The notes below the pieces were generated by a model. The model was not told the DNA's origin. It ran no database searches and saw only the letters and a program-made list of their open reading frames with translations. Below, in pieces: positions 19,423 to 29,225 of a stretch of DNA of 42,616 nt. The stretch is taken from assembly GCA_030427685.1 (NCBI GenBank), contig JAUIBB010000004.1:1-42616 (forward strand), read 5' to 3'. Position numbers and translations under genes: made by a program. Source of the stretch: Alphaproteobacteria bacterium (lineage in GTDB: Bacteria; Pseudomonadota; Alphaproteobacteria; Rickettsiales; UBA3002). How positions within the stretch are numbered: position 1 is the first letter of the stretch; every line of letters begins with the position of its first letter.

Positions 19423-19506
19423 GTTCTGCTCCTGCTTGCTTGTGCTTTGCCGAATTTACTGTATGAGAACCGTAGCGAAAAAATCCCGACATAATGTGAC
19501 ATTTAT

Positions 19507-20556
19507 ATGAAATTCATCGACGAGGCGAAAATCTACGTGAAATCCGGCGACGGTGGCGAAGGCTGTATTTCCTTTCGCCGCGAGAAGTTTATCCCGGAAG
19601 GCGGCCCGGATGGTGGCGATGGAGGCCGCGGCGCCAGCATCATCATGCGCTCGGTGAACAATATCAACACGCTGATCGACTACCGCTTCCAGCAACATTT
19701 CAAAGGCGCACGCGGCCAGCACGGCATGGGCAAACAGCGCTACGGAAAATCGGCCGAGGATATGTTCCTCCCCGTCCCCGTCGGCACCCAGATTTACGAC
19801 GAAGACCGCGAAACCCTGCTCGCCGACTTCACCGAAGAAGGTCAGGAAATCGTGCTCGCCAAAGGCGGACGTGGTGGACTCGGCAACATCCATTTTAAAT
19901 CGAGCACCAATCAGGCCCCACGCCAAAGCGTCCCGGCCGGTAAAGGTGAGGAGCGCACGCTCTGGCTGAAGCTGAAACTGCTCTCCGACGCCGGACTGCT
20001 GGGCCTGCCAAACGCCGGAAAGTCAACGTTTCTGGCGGCCGTTTCGGCAGCGAAACCAAAAATCGCCGACTATCCCTTCACCACCCTCGCGCCGCAGCTG
20101 GGCGTGGTCAGCGTGGGTGATACTGAATTCGTGCTGGCGGATATCCCCGGCCTCATCGAGGGCGCGGCGGACGGCAAAGGGCTTGGGCTGAAATTCCTCG
20201 GCCATGTCGAGCGCTGCGGCGTGCTGCTGCACCTCGTCGATGGCACGGCAGAGGATGTGGTAGAGTCCTACAACACGGTGCGCGCCGAGTTGAACTCTTA
20301 CGACGACGACCTCGCTGAAAAACCCGAAGTCGTTGCACTCAACAAATGCGATTCGCTGACTGCCGCTGAAATCAAAAAGAAAAAGAAAGCGCTGGAGAAA
20401 GCCAGCGGAGGCGAAGTGTTCACCATCTCCGCCGCCGCCCGCACCGAGCTGGAACCCCTGCTGGTCAATATGCTGCAAACCATCATCGACTACCGCGGCG
20501 TACAAAAACCCGTGCCACTTCCTGCGCACATTGCAGCGGCGTCCGAAGAGGAGTGA
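19507..20556 (+). CDS. obgE: Obg family GTPase
   Basis: [79 protein letters not shown]. Confidence 0.96.
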   Translation: MKFIDEAKIYVKSGDGGEGCISFRREKFIPEGGPDGGDGGRGASIIMRSVNNINTLIDYRFQQHFKGARGQHGMGKQRYGKSAEDMFLPVPVGTQIYDEDRETLLADFTEEGQEIVLAKGGRGGLGNIHFKSSTNQAPRQSVPAGKGEERTLWLKLKLLSDAGLLGLPNAGKSTFLAAVSAAKPKIADYPFTTLAPQLGVVSVGDTEFVLADIPGLIEGAADGKGLGLKFLGHVERCGVLLHLVDGTAEDVVESYNTVRAELNSYDDDLAEKPEVVALNKCDSLTAAEIKKKKKALEKASGGEVFTISAAARTELEPLLVNMLQTIIDYRGVQKPVPLPAHIAAASEEE

Positions 20557-22172
20557 GTATGCTAAAACCAGCATTAGCCGCCTTGGTGTTAGTGCTGCTT
20601 AGCCATCTCCCGGCGCATGCCTGCCCCAGTTTTGAGCCCAAATACGGCACAAAATACATCATCAAGGCAACCATCACCCCCGCTATGGATGGCTGCGATT
20701 TTTCGGATGCCAGCGTAAGCGAAGAGCTGTCGAACCACTCCCTCAAAGGCGCGAATTTTACCAATGCGCAGATCGGCACCATCCGTGGCAGCGATATGCG
20801 CGGCGCGCGGTTTACCAAGGCGCATATCGAACGCATGGAAGGCACCATTCTCGACGGGGCGGATTTTACCGAGGCCACCTTCCAGTGGGAACTGTCCGGC
20901 GTGAGCGCAAAACAGGCCCGCTTCCACCGCACCCAGTTTAACGGCACCACGATTGAGAACAGCGACTTCACCGGCGCCGATTTTACCCGCGCTGTTTTCG
21001 GGTATCGCTATAACGGTGGAAGAGAATTCGTCTACGGCATCCGCAACAGCACGTTCACCGGTGCGGATTTTACCGATGCCGCATTCCGCTTTCAGGCCAC
21101 CCCCCCAACGATGGAAAACCTCACCCTCGCCGACACGAACTTCACAAACGCCATCGCCTGGTGGCGTGGTGATACCCCCTATAACGAAGTCGGCACTATC
21201 GACCCGGCCAATCCGGTCTATGAAGAAATCCGAAGCCGTGGCGGGATCGTCTACGCACAGGATTTCGCCGCAATCCTGAAAGACCCCCAACGGCTGGAAC
21301 GCTTCCGCGCACCCTACCCGCGCGTGATCAACGGCATGGATGTCAGCGGCGCCGACTTGCACCGCGCCCGTGGCTTCTTTGGCAACTGCAACTGGAAAAC
21401 CTATAACTGCGACATGACCCGGGTGAATTTCTCTCACACCAATCTCAGCGGCCTCACCCTCTACGGGCCGATGAACCACGCGGATTTCACCGGGGCCAAC
21501 CTGACCGACACGACGCTGGAGGGGGACCTTGAGGGGGCCATTTTCGATAGCGCGACCCTGCACGGCACGGTGATTACTACCGACCAGCCCGACATGACAC
21601 TTGCAGGCGCGCGGTTTGTGGATGCCGATATCAAGAACGTCACCCTGACGCCGTTAAGCCATGGCGCGGATAAGATTGAAGGCATCACGGTGCAGCAACT
21701 CGACCCTAGATTCGTCGAGTCGGCAGCAAAACAGGTCCGGCTGGAACACGCCGCCCGCGACCTGCGCCGCAGCATGATGGAGCGCAATTTCCAGATCCTC
21801 CCGACAACGCTGACCCTGTTGCTGACACTCTGGCTCTGGCGAAAGGACCGCCTGCTGTCGCGGCAGCTCACCAATGCCTCATCCGCCTTCCGCGCAGCAG
21901 AAACGCTTATGTACGCCGTACTCAGCCTGTCGATCTATTTTCACGCGGCGACGGTCTATTTCAAGAATGTCGTCGTCCCTTCGCCGGAAGGGTTCGTGTA
22001 TTTCTTCGGAGTTATCCTTGGCTTTATGGTGTGTCTTGCATTCAGCCTGCTTGGGCTGCTGTGCCACACCTGGCGTAAAGACATCCCTCGCCGCCGCCTC
22101 TTCGGCATGAAATTGCTGCTCTGCATGATGATCGCAGTGCATGCTGTCGGCACCGCGACCTATATTCCGTAA
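20553..22172 (+). CDS. Secreted/membrane pentapeptide-repeat protein with C-terminal TM helices
   Basis: Signal peptide [21 protein letters not shown], many A(D/N)FT-type pentapeptides ([36 protein letters not shown]), then about four C-terminal hydrophobic segments. Start GTG 20553 or ATG 20559; overlaps the obgE stop. Confidence 0.85.
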   Translation: MSMLKPALAALVLVLLSHLPAHACPSFEPKYGTKYIIKATITPAMDGCDFSDASVSEELSNHSLKGANFTNAQIGTIRGSDMRGARFTKAHIERMEGTILDGADFTEATFQWELSGVSAKQARFHRTQFNGTTIENSDFTGADFTRAVFGYRYNGGREFVYGIRNSTFTGADFTDAAFRFQATPPTMENLTLADTNFTNAIAWWRGDTPYNEVGTIDPANPVYEEIRSRGGIVYAQDFAAILKDPQRLERFRAPYPRVINGMDVSGADLHRARGFFGNCNWKTYNCDMTRVNFSHTNLSGLTLYGPMNHADFTGANLTDTTLEGDLEGAIFDSATLHGTVITTDQPDMTLAGARFVDADIKNVTLTPLSHGADKIEGITVQQLDPRFVESAAKQVRLEHAARDLRRSMMERNFQILPTTLTLLLTLWLWRKDRLLSRQLTNASSAFRAAETLMYAVLSLSIYFHAATVYFKNVVVPSPEGFVYFFGVILGFMVCLAFSLLGLLCHTWRKDIPRRRLFGMKLLLCMMIAVHAVGTATYIP

Positions 22173-22180
22173 GGTACCCC

Positions 22181-23284
22181 ATGCCCCTTTCCAGCGCCAA
22201 ACGCATCGTCATCAAAATCGGTTCCAGCCTGATCGCGGAAGCGGCGGCGGTGCGCGGTGAATGGCTGACGGCGATGGCGGCGGATATTGCGGCGCTGCAT
22301 GCGGAGGGCAAGGAGATCATTCTGGTGTCCTCCGGCGCGGTGGCGCTGGGGCGTCCGCGCGTGGGGCTGGGCACACAGGCGCTGATGCTGGATGAAAAGC
22401 AGGCCGCCGCCGCAGCAGGCCAGCCACTGCTGATGTCGGCGTGGGCAGAGGCGTTCGATACACACGGCATCAATGTCGCACAATTGCTGCTGACGCTGGA
22501 GGATTCCGAACACCGCCGCCGCTACCTCAACGCACGCACGACCTTCACCACGCTGCTGGCGCACAAGCTGATCCCCATCGTGAATGAGAACGATTCGGTG
22601 GCAACAGCGGAGCTGAAATTTGGCGATAACGACCGCCTTGCCGCGCGCGTGGCGGTGATGACGGGCGCCGACACGCTGGTGCTGCTGTCGGATGTAGATG
22701 GGCTCTACACCCAAAACCCACGCTCGCATACGGATGCACAGCATATCCCGCTGGTGGAAAAGATAACGCCGGAAATCATGGCGATGGCTGGCGATGCAGC
22801 CACGGCAGTTTCAAGTGGCGGAATGAAAACAAAACTCGAAGCCGCGGCCATGGTGACACGCGCTGGGTGCCGAATGGCCATTGCCCCCGGCACGGCGCAG
22901 CACCCGCTTGCCACGCTGGGCGATGGGGGTCGCGCGACCTGGTTCAGCAGCAGTACCAGGCCACAACTCGCACGCAAACATTGGATCGCCGCCGCCGTCC
23001 ACCTGCCCGGCGCAGTGATTATCGATGACGGAGCAGCCCACGCCTTGGCCGAAGGAAAAAGCCTCTTGCCCGCTGGCGTCACCGCCCTCGAAGGCAGCTT
23101 TGAGCGGGGCGACACGATTGGCATCAAAGCAGCCGATGGCACGTTGCTGGCCAAAGGCATCACCGGCTATGGCGCCGAGGAGACCCGACATATTCTTGGT
23201 AAAAAGACAGATGCTATCGCAGGTATTTTAGGTTACATCTACCGCAGCACCCTGATTCACCGTGACGACTTGGCTTGGTTATGA
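22181..23284 (+). CDS. proB: Glutamate 5-kinase (with PUA-like C-terminus)
   Basis: RIVIKIGSSLIAE, LVSSGAVALGRPRVGL, LIPIVNENDSVATAELKFGDNDRLAARVA, C-terminal RGDTIGIKAADGTLLAKGITGYGAEE. Confidence 0.95.
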   Translation: MPLSSAKRIVIKIGSSLIAEAAAVRGEWLTAMAADIAALHAEGKEIILVSSGAVALGRPRVGLGTQALMLDEKQAAAAAGQPLLMSAWAEAFDTHGINVAQLLLTLEDSEHRRRYLNARTTFTTLLAHKLIPIVNENDSVATAELKFGDNDRLAARVAVMTGADTLVLLSDVDGLYTQNPRSHTDAQHIPLVEKITPEIMAMAGDAATAVSSGGMKTKLEAAAMVTRAGCRMAIAPGTAQHPLATLGDGGRATWFSSSTRPQLARKHWIAAAVHLPGAVIIDDGAAHALAEGKSLLPAGVTALEGSFERGDTIGIKAADGTLLAKGITGYGAEETRHILGKKTDAIAGILGYIYRSTLIHRDDLAWL

Positions 23285-23760
23285 TTCCTTCCTCCTCTAC
23301 CTATGCTATCTGGTACCAGCGCTTGTTTGCCTATCTGCTGGATGCCTTCATCCTGCTGCTGCCCAGTGCATTTATTATCGTCATGATGGGCATGACAGTG
23401 ACCAATGGCGAGTGGACACCTGCCCCCTCAAGCACGCTGGTTGTTTTCCTGATGAACGCGGCTTACTACGTTTTTTTTACGGCCAACAACTGGCAGGCCA
23501 CGCCTGGCATGCGACTGGTTGGCATCCGATTGGTGCGCACGGATGGTCGCCGCCTGTCGCAGCGTGATGCGCTTGAGCGCTACCTCGCGCTGGTCTTACC
23601 AACCTTGCCGCTCAATGCCAGTTTCCTGCCGCCAGCCTTTGCACAGAATCTGGCAGCCTGTCTCTGTATTCTCTGGTTTGCACCGATCCTGACGACCCGC
23701 ATCGGCATCCATGACCGCCTGTGCCACCTGCGCGTCATTACCGGACGCACAAGCGCATGA
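23281..23760 (+). CDS. RDD family membrane protein
   Basis: YQRLFAYLLDAFILLLPS, ATPGMRLVGIRLVRTDG, GIHDRLCHLRVI; ATG 23281 overlaps the proB stop (ATGA). Confidence 0.85.
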   Translation: MIPSSSTYAIWYQRLFAYLLDAFILLLPSAFIIVMMGMTVTNGEWTPAPSSTLVVFLMNAAYYVFFTANNWQATPGMRLVGIRLVRTDGRRLSQRDALERYLALVLPTLPLNASFLPPAFAQNLAACLCILWFAPILTTRIGIHDRLCHLRVITGRTSA

Positions 23761-25022
23761 CCCTCGCCCAGCAGATGCAGGCGCTGGGAGCCGCTGCACG
23801 GGAAGCAGCCAGCCAGCTGGCGCAACTGCCAGCGGCACAAAAAACCCGTGGGCTGCAAGCCGCGGCGGCTGAAATCCGCGCGAATACGGCAACGATTCTG
23901 GCAGCCAATGCACAGGATATGGAGGCAGCTACCCATCTGGATGCGGCCCTGCGTGACCGGCTGATGCTCAACGAAGGGCGCATCGAGGCCATGGCCACCG
24001 GCATCGAAACCATCGCCCTTGGGCCAGACCCGGTGGGGCGCATCCTCGCAGCATGGGACAACCCCGCCAACGGCTTGCATTTTGAAAAGACCGCCGTGCC
24101 GCTGGGCGTCATTGGCATGATTTACGAGTCTCGCCCCAACGTCACGGCGGATGCCACCGCCTTGGCCATTAAGTCTGGCAATGCCATCATCCTGCGTGGC
24201 GGTTCAGAGAGCTTCCATTCTTCGCGGGCGATTCTTGCTGCGATCCAAACGGGGTTCGCGCGTGAGCACCTGCCGCCTGCCTCAGCACAATGCGTACCCA
24301 CCACCGACCGTGAAGCCGTCCACCTGCTGCTGACCATGCACGGCTATATTGATGTGATCATCCCCCGTGGAGGGCGTTCATTGACCGAGCGCGTGCAACG
24401 TGAAGCACAAGTGCCCACCCTGCTGCACCTGGATGGCAACTGCCATACTTATATTGATAAGGATGCCGACCCGGAGGCCGCATGCCGCATTATCCTCAAT
24501 GCCAAGCTCCGCCGTCCGGGGATTTGCGGTGCCACAGAGTCGCTGCTCCTGCACCGGGAGCTCCCTGCACCGCTCGTGGAAAGCATTCTTAAACCACTGC
24601 TCGACGCGGGTTGCGAACTGCGGGGAGATACCGCATGCTGCGCCGTCGATGCACGCATCAACCCTGCCAGCGAGGCCGACTGGTCGAGCGAATATCTCGC
24701 GCCGATCCTCTCGGTTGCGATGGTCGAAACCGTTGCGGATGCCATTGCGCACATCAACCGCTACGGATCGCACCATACGGATGCCATCATCACCCGCGAT
24801 GAAAATGCTGCGCAGCAATTCTGCCGCGAGGTGGATAGTGCGATTGTGCTGGTCAACGCCTCCACCCAGTTTGCCGATGGCGGAGAATTTGGCTTTGGTG
24901 GGGAAATCGGCATCGCCACGGGCCGCCTGCACGCACGCGGCCCCGTCGGCGCAGCAGAACTCACTACCTATAAATACGTGGTGACCTCAAGCGCAGAGCA
25001 TGGCACCATTCGGGCCGGATAA
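23757..25022 (+). CDS. proA: Gamma-glutamyl phosphate reductase
   Basis: MTLAQQMQALGAAAREA..., VPLGVIGMIYESRPNVTADATALAIKSGNAIILRGGSE, GEIGIATGRLHARGPVGAAELTTYKYVV. ATG 23757 overlaps the RDD stop; the ORF-track start 23721 is too early. Confidence 0.95.
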   Translation: MTLAQQMQALGAAAREAASQLAQLPAAQKTRGLQAAAAEIRANTATILAANAQDMEAATHLDAALRDRLMLNEGRIEAMATGIETIALGPDPVGRILAAWDNPANGLHFEKTAVPLGVIGMIYESRPNVTADATALAIKSGNAIILRGGSESFHSSRAILAAIQTGFAREHLPPASAQCVPTTDREAVHLLLTMHGYIDVIIPRGGRSLTERVQREAQVPTLLHLDGNCHTYIDKDADPEAACRIILNAKLRRPGICGATESLLLHRELPAPLVESILKPLLDAGCELRGDTACCAVDARINPASEADWSSEYLAPILSVAMVETVADAIAHINRYGSHHTDAIITRDENAAQQFCREVDSAIVLVNASTQFADGGEFGFGGEIGIATGRLHARGPVGAAELTTYKYVVTSSAEHGTIRAG

Positions 25023-25027
25023 GACGA

Positions 25028-25822
25028 CTAATAGCCGGTGCGGAAAAGAAGGATGCAATCCTTTGCCTGATTGGAAAGTGCGTAGGCATCGCCCGAAACA
25101 CAGTCATCTTTGTAAGTCACGACATTGCCAGTGCCGGGGCTGCCATCGTCCATTTTGCGGTCGAGGTTATACGCATCCTCCGGACGAAGCGCTGGATTGA
25201 AAATATAGCTCCCCGTCGCTTCTTCACCAAACACCAGTATATTGCCATAGCTGCCATCATAGAAGCTCGCATCACCTGAAATCGGTGGAAAATAATGCAT
25301 GGTCCACCCGGCACTGTTCACTTTGGAAGCCGGAATATTCACCCCGATAGTCGATGTTTCGTAGCCAACCACGGGGCTAACCCCGGTATAGCTACCCTCG
25401 ATTAACCCGGCATTCGAGAGATGCTGCCAGTAGCGAAACTGCTCGTACCAGCCACTTACCTCACCCGCGATCCTCCGGTCACCATTACCATTACACGTCG
25501 CCACGGAGCCACTGCCCACCGTCAGCAGGGAGCAGGTGCCGTCCAGCCCGTTATCCGTACCGCCACCACCGTAGGTGCCCCAATACTGTACCGCATTGGG
25601 CATATCGCCCGGCAAGGCCCGGTATTTATCACGGAAACTATCGGTGGCTGTTTTATAACGGTTAAATTCTGTGGTGACTGCACGAATTTCTGCGGAATGG
25701 ATCAGCATTTTACCCGCAACAACACCGCCGACAAGCAGCCCAACAATGACCAGCACAATCGAAAGCTCTACCAATGTAAAGCCGCGGTGCATCTTCAGGT
25801 CAGCCTCTGCATAATCATTCAT
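25028..25822 (-). CDS. Type IV pilin/pseudopilin-like protein with prepilin N-methylation motif
   Basis: MNDYAEADLKMHRGFTLVELSIVLVIVGLLVGGVVAGKMLIHSAEIRAVTTEFNRYKTATDSFRDKYRALPGDMP. ATG 25822; the ORF-track start at 26077 would overlap nadD. Confidence 0.88.
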   Translation of the reverse strand: MNDYAEADLKMHRGFTLVELSIVLVIVGLLVGGVVAGKMLIHSAEIRAVTTEFNRYKTATDSFRDKYRALPGDMPNAVQYWGTYGGGGTDNGLDGTCSLLTVGSGSVATCNGNGDRRIAGEVSGWYEQFRYWQHLSNAGLIEGSYTGVSPVVGYETSTIGVNIPASKVNSAGWTMHYFPPISGDASFYDGSYGNILVFGEEATGSYIFNPALRPEDAYNLDRKMDDGSPGTGNVVTYKDDCVSGDAYALSNQAKDCILLFRTGY

Positions 25823-25913
25823 AGTCGGCACTTTATCAGCAATTCTAAGGAAGGTCAAAATTAGACTGGTGAACCCCTCCGGACATGGTAATCTGGGCAC
25901 ATTAAGGTAGGAC

Positions 25914-26540
25914 ATGGAACTGAATTTGCTGGCAACCCAGAAGAAACGACGCATCGGATTGCTTGGTGGCTCCTTCAATCCTGCACATGACGGGCACCTG
26001 CATATTTCACTGGAAGCGCTAAAACGATTACAGCTCGACGAAGTCTGGTGGCTGGTCTCGCCACGTAACCCGCTCAAATCGGCGGCAGATCTGGCGGATT
26101 ATCCCTTACGCATGGCCCATGCCATCGCGCTTACCCCTCATCCACGCATCCGGGTGCTCGGGATCGAACATACCTTCAAGCTGGCCTATACGGTCGATAC
26201 GATCCGTTTTTTGCAGCAACGCCACCGCGATACACGCTTTGTATGGCTGATGGGGGCCGATAATCTGGCAGGGTTCCACCGCTGGCGCGCATGGAAAGCC
26301 ATTGCCGGGCGGGTGCCTATTGCCATCCTTGACCGGGCGCCGTTTGCCTTAAAAGCCCTGCACGGACGCTTCGCCCTACGATTCGCAGCGACACGCCTAC
26401 CCGCCGCACACGCGGCACTGCTCGCCAATAAGGCAGCACCTGCGTGGGTTTACCTGACGATCCCTCGCCATCCGCTGAGCGCCACCCAGTTAAGAAAAAC
26501 ACTTGGAAAAGACGCATGGGTACGGCATACTGACCCATAA
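25914..26540 (+). CDS. nadD: Nicotinate-nucleotide adenylyltransferase
   Basis: RIGLLGGSFNPAHDGHLHISLEALKRL, WWLVSPRNPLK, WLMGADNLAGFHRWRAW, HPLSATQLRK. Confidence 0.95.
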   Translation: MELNLLATQKKRRIGLLGGSFNPAHDGHLHISLEALKRLQLDEVWWLVSPRNPLKSAADLADYPLRMAHAIALTPHPRIRVLGIEHTFKLAYTVDTIRFLQQRHRDTRFVWLMGADNLAGFHRWRAWKAIAGRVPIAILDRAPFALKALHGRFALRFAATRLPAAHAALLANKAAPAWVYLTIPRHPLSATQLRKTLGKDAWVRHTDP

Positions 26541-26579
26541 GCAACGTAAGATGCATCCGCAACCTGAGGAGTAACTCCG

Positions 26580-27146
26580 ATTACCACACGTAAACCGCTT
26601 GCGAAGTCAGCGAAACCGGCCAGCAAATCCAAAGCCACTGCCGCCACTACCGCTGCAAAAAAATCCCCTGCAACCACCAAGGCAACCGCAACCAAACGCC
26701 CGGTGAAAAAAGCAGCTGCCGAGAAGGCCGCTGCCAAGCCTAAAGTTGCGACCAAGGCAAAGGCCGCCCCGAAGAAAAAACCTGCCGTTAAAAAGACGCC
26801 GCCAGTATCGCACGCTGCAGCACTGGCAGAGCGGATTGGCGCCTTGCTCGATACCAACAAGGCAGAAGCGATCAGCACCATTGCGCTGGCAGACCTGTGC
26901 AGCTTTGCTGACTTTATGATTGTGGCCTCTGGCCGTGCCCCACGCCATGTGGTTGCGCTGGCGGATTACGTCACCGACCTGCTGAAGAAAGATGGCAACC
27001 CACCGCTTTCCGTCGAAGGCAAAGAGACCGGTGACTGGGTACTGATTGATGCTGGCGATGTGGTCGTGCACATCTTCCGCCCCGAGGTTCGCCAGTTCTA
27101 CAACATCGAAAAAATGTGGGCCCTGCCTGCAACGATGAGCCACTAG
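26580..27146 (+). CDS. rsfS: Ribosomal silencing factor RsfS (Iojap family) with Lys/Ala-rich N-terminal extension; possible ATT start
   Basis: Conserved domain AEAISTIALADLCSFADFMIVASGRAPRHVVALADYV...GDWVLIDAGDVVVHIFRPEVRQFYNIEKMW. The ORF track begins at GTG 26703, but the frame is open back to TGA 26565 with AGGAG at 26567-26571 placed 8 nt before ATT 26580. Confidence 0.85.
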   Translation: MTTRKPLAKSAKPASKSKATAATTAAKKSPATTKATATKRPVKKAAAEKAAAKPKVATKAKAAPKKKPAVKKTPPVSHAAALAERIGALLDTNKAEAISTIALADLCSFADFMIVASGRAPRHVVALADYVTDLLKKDGNPPLSVEGKETGDWVLIDAGDVVVHIFRPEVRQFYNIEKMWALPATMSH

Positions 27147-27150
27147 CCCA

Positions 27151-27615
27151 ATGCAGATTACCATTGCTGCCGTTGGCCGCGCTAAGCGCAAGGCAGAGGC
27201 AGAGCTGGTCGCCCATTACCTCAAGCAAACCCGTTGGGATGTGACCGTCAAAGAAATCCCCGACGCCCCCGCGAACATTGCCGCCGACGCCCGACGCCGC
27301 CGGGAAGCAACCGCGATTGAAGCCCTCTTGGGGCAAGGCAGCCGCCTCTTCGCACTGGATGCTAGTGGAAAACAACTCACCAGCCCCCAATTCGCCGCAC
27401 TGATTCAGGATGCGCAGGCGCAATCGGTTCGACATGCGGTATTTGCAATCGGCGGTCAGGATGGCCTTGCCCCTGAACTGGTGGCACGCGCCCACGCAAC
27501 GCTTGCCTTTGGTGCCGTGACATGGCCCCATCAGTTGCTGCGCGCCATGCTCGCCGAACAGCTTTACCGCGCCTATACCATCACCATCGGACATCCGTAC
27601 CATCTCGGCCATTAA
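27151..27615 (+). CDS. rlmH: 23S rRNA (pseudouridine1915-N3)-methyltransferase
   Basis: 154 aa, MQITIAAVGRAKRKAEAELVAHYLKQ, FAIGGQDGLAPELVARAH, HQLLRAMLAEQLYRAYTITIGHPYHLGH. Confidence 0.94.
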   Translation: MQITIAAVGRAKRKAEAELVAHYLKQTRWDVTVKEIPDAPANIAADARRRREATAIEALLGQGSRLFALDASGKQLTSPQFAALIQDAQAQSVRHAVFAIGGQDGLAPELVARAHATLAFGAVTWPHQLLRAMLAEQLYRAYTITIGHPYHLGH

Positions 27616-27668
27616 CAGGGGTGGCTGAAACTATTGGCACCCGGCTGACAGGCTGCTAAACCTTCCGC

Positions 27669-29225
27669 ATGAACCGACCGAAACCTGTAGTCCTTTGCAT
27701 CCTTGATGGCTGGGGTGAGAGCGATGTGCGCGAGCATAACGCAATCCTTCAGGCCCATACGCCGCATTGGGATGCCTTACGGGCAAGCTGCCCGATGGGG
27801 CTGCTCGAAGCCTCGGAAGCCAATGTTGGCCTGCCCACAGGGCAGATGGGAAACTCAGAGGTCGGCCACATGAATATCGGCGCAGGCCGCATCGTGCTGC
27901 AAGACCTGCCACGCATCGATGCCGCCGTTGCAGATGGCTCCCTCGCACAAAACGCAGCGCTGCAACAGTTCATTGCCGGGCTGCAAGCCAGCGGCGGCAC
28001 CTGTCACCTGATGGGACTGGTGTCGGACGGCGGGGTGCACTCGCATCAATCCCACATGCTGGCGCTGGCGCACATTATCGCGCGCGCCGGTGTACCGGTT
28101 GCTATCCACGCCTTCACCGATGGCCGGGATGTCTCTCCCAAAAGCGCGGAGTCCTATCTCAAAACACTGGAGAGCGCACTGCCCCAACAATGTCGGGTAG
28201 CCACCATCAGCGGGCGCTACTATGCCATGGATCGCGACAAACGCTGGGAGCGTATCCAGCTTGCCTATAACACCCTGACAGAAGCAAACGGCCCACAGGA
28301 AGCCAACGCACAAGCGGCCATTGCTACCGCATACGCGGCAGGTAAAACCGATGAATTCATCCTCCCCACGGTCATTGGCAACTATGCCGGTATGCGCGAT
28401 GGCGACGGCATCCTGATGACGAACTTCCGTGCCGACCGCGCACGCCAGTTGCTAACCGCACTCCTTGACCCAGACTTCAGCGGCTTCGCACGCACGCATA
28501 CCCCGAACTTTGCCACCAGCCTTGGCATGGCCGAATATAGTGCGGCGCTGAACCCGCTTCTTCCCGCACTATTCCCACCGCAGGAGATCACCGACAGCCT
28601 CGGTGAACTGGCGGCAGCACATGGCCTCACCCAACTCCGCATTGCCGAAACCGAAAAATATGCGCATGTCACCTTCTTCTTCAACGGTGGCCGCGAAGAA
28701 CCGTTCGCCGGAGAAACCCGCACCCTGATTCCCTCGCCGGATGTCGCAACCTATGACCTCAAGCCCGAGATGTCTGCGCCCGAGATGACGGAAAAGCTGG
28801 TTGAGGCAATCACCAGCCGCACCTACGACCTGATTGTCGTCAACTATGCCAACACCGATATGGTTGGGCATTCCGGCGATATCCATGCCGCCATCAAAGC
28901 GGTGGAAGCCATCGACCAATGCCTCGGAAAACTCCGCGATGCCATCGACCATAGCGGTGGTGTAATGATGATTACCGCAGACCATGGCAATGCAGAATGC
29001 CTGCACGATGATGACGCAAACCAGCCGCATACAGCGCATACCTGTAATCCGGTGCCCTGCCTCCTCGTCGGCGCGCTTCCGACAGAGACACCACGCAGCC
29101 TTGGCCGCGGCATCCTTGCAGATATTGCCCCCACACTGTGTGGCCTCCTCGGGCTCCCCGTCCCGTCCGCAATGACCGGGCAGAACCTGCTGGCACCGCT
29201 GACAGCGCAGCCACCTCATGCATAA
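27669..29225 (+). CDS. gpmI: 2,3-bisphosphoglycerate-independent phosphoglycerate mutase
   Basis: VLCILDGWGE, GQMGNSEVGHMNIGAGR, HAFTDGRDVSPKSA, NYANTDMVGHSGD, ITADHGNAE. Confidence 0.96.
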   Translation: MNRPKPVVLCILDGWGESDVREHNAILQAHTPHWDALRASCPMGLLEASEANVGLPTGQMGNSEVGHMNIGAGRIVLQDLPRIDAAVADGSLAQNAALQQFIAGLQASGGTCHLMGLVSDGGVHSHQSHMLALAHIIARAGVPVAIHAFTDGRDVSPKSAESYLKTLESALPQQCRVATISGRYYAMDRDKRWERIQLAYNTLTEANGPQEANAQAAIATAYAAGKTDEFILPTVIGNYAGMRDGDGILMTNFRADRARQLLTALLDPDFSGFARTHTPNFATSLGMAEYSAALNPLLPALFPPQEITDSLGELAAAHGLTQLRIAETEKYAHVTFFFNGGREEPFAGETRTLIPSPDVATYDLKPEMSAPEMTEKLVEAITSRTYDLIVVNYANTDMVGHSGDIHAAIKAVEAIDQCLGKLRDAIDHSGGVMMITADHGNAECLHDDDANQPHTAHTCNPVPCLLVGALPTETPRSLGRGILADIAPTLCGLLGLPVPSAMTGQNLLAPLTAQPPHA

